From positions 1 to 41,779 of the forward strand of contig JAHRWB010000219.1 of NCBI GenBank assembly GCA_019090385.1: a stretch of DNA of 41,779 bases, read 5' to 3'. Numbering within the stretch: position 1 is the first letter of the stretch; each line of letters starts with the position of its first letter. Source of the stretch: Pseudomonadales bacterium. GTDB lineage: Bacteria; Pseudomonadota; Gammaproteobacteria; Pseudomonadales; Azotimanducaceae. Below are positions 37,714-41,779 of this stretch, in pieces. The translations under genes and the position numbers were made by a program. The notes beneath the pieces are model-generated. The model had not been told where the DNA came from and searched no databases. It saw only the letters and a program-made list of their open reading frames with translations.

Positions 37714-38762
37714 TACAATGGTAACTGCCCGGGTGAGATTGCCTGCAACGCAGAAAACACTTCAGCAGCAGAGATACTTTTAAGACACTGAAGATGCCCC
37801 AGGGGACATTCTCGCTCAAAACAGGGACGGCAGGAAAGCGTCGTCTGCAGAACTCTCGCGCTGACGTTAAGCGGCGGCGTAAATGAAGGTGTTGTAGAGC
37901 CATACACACAAACTACGGGCGTATCCACAGCACAAGCGACGTGCATTAATCCTGAATCATTACTGACTACGACATCTGCCGCATGAATCAAATCGATGGC
38001 ATCTAACATCGAAGTGCGCCCGGTAAGGTCAATCAAATTTTCCGACTGATCCTGGGGCATGCAGCTGAGAATATTCTCAGCGACGGATTTGTCCCCAGGA
38101 GAGCCAAGTATCCAAACCTGAAAACCTGCATCTATACATTTTTCGCTCAATTCTGAAAAATACTCTACGGGCCATTTTTTTGAAGGCCCATATTCAGCAC
38201 CCGGACAAATAGCTACAACCGGCTTTTTTATAGATAATCCGTGGGCAGTGCGTAATCGGCTCATATTGGCAGGTTCAGCATCAAGACGGGGCAGCAGCAC
38301 GGACCCGGTGGGAGAAAAATCCCGCGCCATTGCAAGTAAATGAAAGCGATCTACCATAAGTGGTACCGCAGTGCTGTTCAGCACTCTTAAATCATTCAGT
38401 AAAAAATAGCGTAACTCGCCTTTCCAGCCTGTTCGCTTTTTGATTTTCGCGTACCAGGGAATAAGTGCAGATTTCAGGGAATTAGGCAGTACAATTGCCT
38501 GCCCATAATTTTCACTCTGCAATGTCTTGCCCAAAGCCCGCCGCCCGGACAAATTTAACTCGCCATGCGAAAATGGACTTTCACTCGCTTTGTACACGCC
38601 CGGCATGCGTTTTGCCACGGGTAATGTAGCAGCAGGTGCTAACATGTGGATTTCCGATGACGGTGAATTTATTAGCAGTTGCTGAACAACCACATGGGAC
38701 ATCACCATATCGCCAACCCAGGCAGGCGCAATGATAAGCACTTTATCAGACACCAGGCTCAT
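37713..38762 (-). CDS. waaF: ADP-heptose--LPS heptosyltransferase II
   Basis: WaaF adds the second heptose. From ATG 38762 the protein is 349 aa and begins VSDKVLIIAPAWVGDMVMSHVVVQQL, the type-II GT9 signature. Further blocks are ICPGAEYGPSKKWPVEYFSEL and the donor site VVSNDSGLMHVACAVDTPVVCVYGSTTPSFTPPL, followed by the Cys-containing CRPCFERECPLGHLQCL. An in-frame TTG five codons upstream is less likely. It is the first gene of the core operon, 43 bp downstream of glnE; ilvE, which separates them in Pseudomonas, is absent. Confidence 0.96.
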   Translation of the reverse strand: MSLVSDKVLIIAPAWVGDMVMSHVVVQQLLINSPSSEIHMLAPAATLPVAKRMPGVYKASESPFSHGELNLSGRRALGKTLQSENYGQAIVLPNSLKSALIPWYAKIKKRTGWKGELRYFLLNDLRVLNSTAVPLMVDRFHLLAMARDFSPTGSVLLPRLDAEPANMSRLRTAHGLSIKKPVVAICPGAEYGPSKKWPVEYFSELSEKCIDAGFQVWILGSPGDKSVAENILSCMPQDQSENLIDLTGRTSMLDAIDLIHAADVVVSNDSGLMHVACAVDTPVVCVYGSTTPSFTPPLNVSARVLQTTLSCRPCFERECPLGHLQCLKSISAAEVFSALQAISPGQLPL

Positions 38763-38805
38763 TCCACTCTCATACAATTATTCTCTTTCCAAGCCATGGT
38801 CCCGG

Positions 38806-41631
38806 CTAATTGCTGAGAAGCACTCTCTCCCAGCAATCGGTCACCCAGCCATGATAACGCTGTATGGTTTGTAATGCGCGCCGTTGATCCGGTATGTCTA
38901 ACGAGCTGCGATGATTTTCAGCACGTAATTCGAGATAGGCCTCTGTCAGACGTCCGACATCCTGTTCATTCAGCACCCCACAATTACCCAAAGCCCTTAG
39001 TATGCGAACATTATCGGTGTAGGTGCATATTTCCGGATACTCACTGGCCCAGGCCAAAACCAGATATTGAACAATAAATTCAATATCGACCATTCCACCA
39101 CTGGCTCGCTTAACATCTTCGCTCTTTGGCATGTTTTTATGCATTCTTTGCCGCATATTAACTACCTGCTCACGCAACTCTGAACGATCCCGCTTTTGTG
39201 TTAACAGCTCTATTCTGAGTTTTTCAAATTTATCGCACAAAGCCGGATCCCCGGCAACGGCCCTGGCACGCACCAGCGCCTGATGCTCCCAAATCTGGGC
39301 GGTTTCTTTTTGGTAGCGCTCAAACGCTGCAATAGGAGAAACCATGGTGCCAGCATTTCCCGAAGGCCTAAGGCGAGTATCTATTTCATAAAGTCCACCA
39401 GAGCGGGTCCGTATAGTGAGTATGTGCACCAGCCTCCGAGCCAGACGATATAAAAACTGACCACTTGAAGATGACATATCATGTAGGAACACTAGATCGA
39501 GATCAGAGGCTGGCCCCAATTCATTGCCACCCAGTTTGCCATAGCCGATAATCGCAAATGAACTCCGGAGCGCATTTTCAGTCGTATATTTCTCTGCGGT
39601 CTCTCTTAGCGCAAAATCACAAGCTCGATGTAATATTGCCTCAGCTGCATAGGTCAAATAGTCGCTCACGTGCATAACTGATATATCGCCATTTAGCTCT
39701 CCAGCAGCAACAGCAAAGGTTATAGATTCTTTAAAATTTCTGATCACTTCAATGAAATTTTCCAAATCAGCATCTACTTTAAGCAGCTCTGTATCCAGCA
39801 ACCCCCTCATAGCTTTTAAATCCAGCCTGTCGTCAAGTATTCGCGGGTCAATGATCTCATCAATAAGCCATGGGTTTTTAGCAAGCTCCCCAGCGATATA
39901 ACCACTCTTGCTTGTCAGATCCAGTAAGCGCTTCAGTACCAGCGGATTTTCCAGCAGTAAGACCAGATATGAGGATCGTCGCAGAACCGCTTCCAGAATT
40001 TTTACGCAGCGCTCAAGGGTACGAAGAGGATTAGCCCCCTTCACCAACTCTGATAGCAATACCGGCATAAGCTCATCCAGCCTACTACGACCACGCGCGC
40101 CAACGCGGGGCTGATCCCTAGATGTCCTTAACTGCTGAAACAAATTAATGGTACGCAGCGGGTCTTCAAAAGCACTGAGCAGAGCTTGTGTATCAGCATA
40201 TTTATCCTGGTCTTGGTCTGGGTTTTGCCACTGAGTCTCCCAGGGATTAACCTCGGCACCGGCCGTATTTGAGTGTTCTTCTAGCTCCTCAATAGCATAT
40301 GTCCGGTAGACGTGATAAGCCTCTGCATACGCAGCAAAATCGGTAAAGCCTAACGCAACAGCTAAACGTAATTGATCAAGTTTTTTCTCCGGTAAAAGCT
40401 GTGTCTGTTCATCCCGCATCGCCTGCAAAGCATGCTCACTATCGCGAAAAAAAATGTAGGCTTCATGCAGTCTGGCCGCGAGTTTTTTTTCTATCAGACC
40501 CCGCCTAATCAAGGCTTCTAGTGATGCTTCGAAACCACTTAGTTTAAGCTCTGGATAACGTCCACCCCATATTAGCTGCCTAAGTTGAACAATGAACTCT
40601 ATGTCACGAATACCACCAGGTCCGAGTTTGACATTACTCGCTTTTTCTTTGCTAGGCGCTTTGCGGCTTCCCGGGCCGTCCATGCGTTGTTTCATTATCC
40701 TGAGACTATCGATGGAACCAAAATCCAGATACCGCCGATACACGAAGGGCTTGAGCATCGCTATGAGCATCTCGCCAGCCGTCAAATCACCTGCGCAGGC
40801 TCGAGCTTTGACCCATGCATAGCGTTCCCATTCTCTGCCTTGTTGAGCGAAATATATTTCCATCGCACTAAAGTTGCAAACCAAGGCACCGCTTTCACCA
40901 TATGGTCGCAAGCGCATATCCACACGAAACACAAAGCCATCAACCGTCGTTCTATCCAGCGTCTTTATTAAATCCTGGGCCAGCTCAAGAAAAAACCCCT
41001 GATTGGATTTGCCTGTTTTATCCGTGACCCCAGCTTCAGGATAAGCAAATACCAGATCCACATCGGAAGAAAGGTTCAACTCATACCCACCTAACTTACC
41101 GAGCGCTATCACACAAAGTTTTTGTGCCTTACCAGATGTATCACCCACCGGCGTACCATGTCGCTCGCAAGCATTATGATACAAACGCGTAAGTGCATAT
41201 TCGATCAATTGGTCTGCCATTAACGACATGCAGGCAGTGGTCTCACGCATATCTGCAATACGGGTTAGATCTCTCCATACAATAAGGACCAGGCAGCGAT
41301 TCCTAATTTGTATTAAAGCTCGCCTGAGTTCCGCATTGTCGCGCGCCGGCCCCCCGGTGCTCAAGGAGGCGATATAATCGCTTAAGGTCACTCTGGAGGC
41401 CCAATGTTCACGAATAACAAATTCGATGAACCATTGCGTATCAGCAAGCGCTATTTTTTTAACATAATCACTAAGCGCTAAAATTTTTAGCAGGCTGGTT
41501 TTTACCTGAGGCTGCAGAGAAAGATAATTATTCAGAGCCGTTTGTTGTGCCAGTGCACAATTTTCGATAATAAGAGCTAAAGACTGCTCGGCGACCTCTC
41601 GCAGAGCTGGAGGCAGCTCAGGGCTGTTCAT
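38806..41631 (-). CDS. glnE: Bifunctional glutamine synthetase adenylyltransferase/adenylyl-removing enzyme
   Basis: GlnE adjusts glutamine synthetase activity by adding or removing AMP, controlled by PII and glutamine. The 941-residue protein has two nucleotidyltransferase domains: the N-terminal deadenylylating one with LGKLGGYELNLSSDVDLVF (D190, D192) and the C-terminal adenylylating one with GYGKLGGNELGPASDLDLVF (near D708). A GlnD-like helical domain follows each. Size is normal (E. coli 946 aa). The start ATG lies in the last copy of a 24-bp tandem repeat, and upstream copies are out of frame with it. Only a weak GAG-type ribosome site, inside the repeat, precedes it. The gene also contains A8 (40447-40454) and T8 (40483-40490) tracts. 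Confidence 0.96.
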   Translation of the reverse strand: MNSPELPPALREVAEQSLALIIENCALAQQTALNNYLSLQPQVKTSLLKILALSDYVKKIALADTQWFIEFVIREHWASRVTLSDYIASLSTGGPARDNAELRRALIQIRNRCLVLIVWRDLTRIADMRETTACMSLMADQLIEYALTRLYHNACERHGTPVGDTSGKAQKLCVIALGKLGGYELNLSSDVDLVFAYPEAGVTDKTGKSNQGFFLELAQDLIKTLDRTTVDGFVFRVDMRLRPYGESGALVCNFSAMEIYFAQQGREWERYAWVKARACAGDLTAGEMLIAMLKPFVYRRYLDFGSIDSLRIMKQRMDGPGSRKAPSKEKASNVKLGPGGIRDIEFIVQLRQLIWGGRYPELKLSGFEASLEALIRRGLIEKKLAARLHEAYIFFRDSEHALQAMRDEQTQLLPEKKLDQLRLAVALGFTDFAAYAEAYHVYRTYAIEELEEHSNTAGAEVNPWETQWQNPDQDQDKYADTQALLSAFEDPLRTINLFQQLRTSRDQPRVGARGRSRLDELMPVLLSELVKGANPLRTLERCVKILEAVLRRSSYLVLLLENPLVLKRLLDLTSKSGYIAGELAKNPWLIDEIIDPRILDDRLDLKAMRGLLDTELLKVDADLENFIEVIRNFKESITFAVAAGELNGDISVMHVSDYLTYAAEAILHRACDFALRETAEKYTTENALRSSFAIIGYGKLGGNELGPASDLDLVFLHDMSSSSGQFLYRLARRLVHILTIRTRSGGLYEIDTRLRPSGNAGTMVSPIAAFERYQKETAQIWEHQALVRARAVAGDPALCDKFEKLRIELLTQKRDRSELREQVVNMRQRMHKNMPKSEDVKRASGGMVDIEFIVQYLVLAWASEYPEICTYTDNVRILRALGNCGVLNEQDVGRLTEAYLELRAENHRSSLDIPDQRRALQTIQRYHGWVTDCWERVLLSN

Positions 41632-41779
41632 AAAAGCAGCTCAGGGCTGTTCATAAAAAGCAGCTCAAGGCTGTTCATAAAAAGCAGTTCAAGGCTGTTC
41701 ATAAAAAGCAGCTCAGGGCTGTTCATAAAAAACAGCTCAGGGCTGTTCATAAAAAACAGCTCAAGGCTGTTCATAAAAA
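41614..41779 (-). repeat. Seven-copy 24-bp tandem repeat built from the glnE start region
   Basis: Copies run 41614-41636 (23 bp), then 41637-41660, 41661-41684, 41685-41708, 41709-41732, 41733-41756 (24 bp each) and 41757-41779, cut by the window edge. On the coding strand each has a GAG, eight or nine bases of spacer, and an ATG followed by AACAGC. Copies differ at a few bases (CCT/CTT, GAG/GAA, CTG C/T). The copy nearest glnE has four A after CAT on the plus strand where all others have at least five. That one base puts the upstream copies in another frame. The array may extend beyond the window. Confidence 0.95.
41628..41774 (-). CDS. Possible 48-residue octapeptide-repeat leader ORF upstream of glnE
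   Basis: Reading the repeat array from the ATG at 41774 gives six octapeptides of the form M-N-S-(P/L)-E-L-(L/F)-(F/L), then TGA. That TGA overlaps the glnE ATG in an ATGA arrangement, which would allow translational coupling. Any of the six upstream ATGs could serve as start. Nothing proves it is translated; it may be only a by-product of the repeat. One extra base in the A tract at 41632-41635 would fuse it to GlnE as an N-terminal extension. Confidence 0.35.
   Translation of the reverse strand: MNSLELFFMNSPELFFMNSPELLFMNSLELLFMNSLELLFMNSPELLL

Noticed and set aside
41614-41779. CRISPR-like array at the window end
   Set aside because: The repeats are directly adjacent with no spacers, diverge by single bases, and clearly derive from the glnE start. 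This is a tandem duplication, not CRISPR.

Overview
The window is a gene-dense chromosomal segment from a gammaproteobacterium of moderate GC content. Gene content and order follow the Pseudomonas aeruginosa chromosome from hfq (PA4944) to glnE (PA5014) closely (recalled synteny, not computed), with several genes absent. The likely source is a Pseudomonadales/Cellvibrionales-type, possibly marine, organism. There is no prophage, IS element, CRISPR array, rRNA or tRNA that I can support, and no stretch above 300 bp without a gene.

Layout: (1) 1-6508, minus strand: hfq, miaA, mutL, amiB, tsaE, nnr, tightly packed with ATGA-type overlaps. (2) 6547-10927: queG (+), orn (-), psd (+), epmA (-), efp (-), covering queuosine synthesis, RNA turnover, phosphatidylethanolamine synthesis and EF-P with its lysylating enzyme. 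As read here, epmA is frameshifted in a run of nine A. (3) 11049-17586: an uncharacterised 580-aa protein followed by a FimX-like REC-PAS-degenerate GGDEF-degenerate EAL protein, both +; serB (-); and a two-TM YtjB/AhpA-like protein (+). (4) 17556-23085, minus: parC, parE, cpdA, yqiB. (5) tolC (+). (6) 24799-38762: lipopolysaccharide genes. waaA and hldE are on minus; a lipid A acyltransferase, a methyltransferase and a DUF115/MptE-like protein are on plus; then a minus-strand core operon in transcription order waaF, waaC, waaG, waaP, a tandem-kinase protein, a NodU-type carbamoyltransferase and an O-antigen ligase. (7) glnE (-), whose start codon lies in a seven-copy, 24-bp tandem repeat that runs off the window end.

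The genes serve RNA and translation quality control, mismatch repair, cell-wall hydrolysis, c-di-GMP-dependent surface motility, DNA decatenation, and inner-core LPS assembly with phosphate and carbamoyl decoration.

The least expected signals are slippage-type structures. The glnE start region is amplified so that every copy carries its own ATG. Together the copies form a 48-aa octapeptide-repeat leader ORF, out of frame with glnE by one base and ending in a stop that overlaps the glnE start. The A9 tract splits epmA just before its last catalytic motif. A 4 x 24-bp repeat sits in the mutL linker, and 15-bp duplications lie in the fimX linker and across the tolC stop codon.
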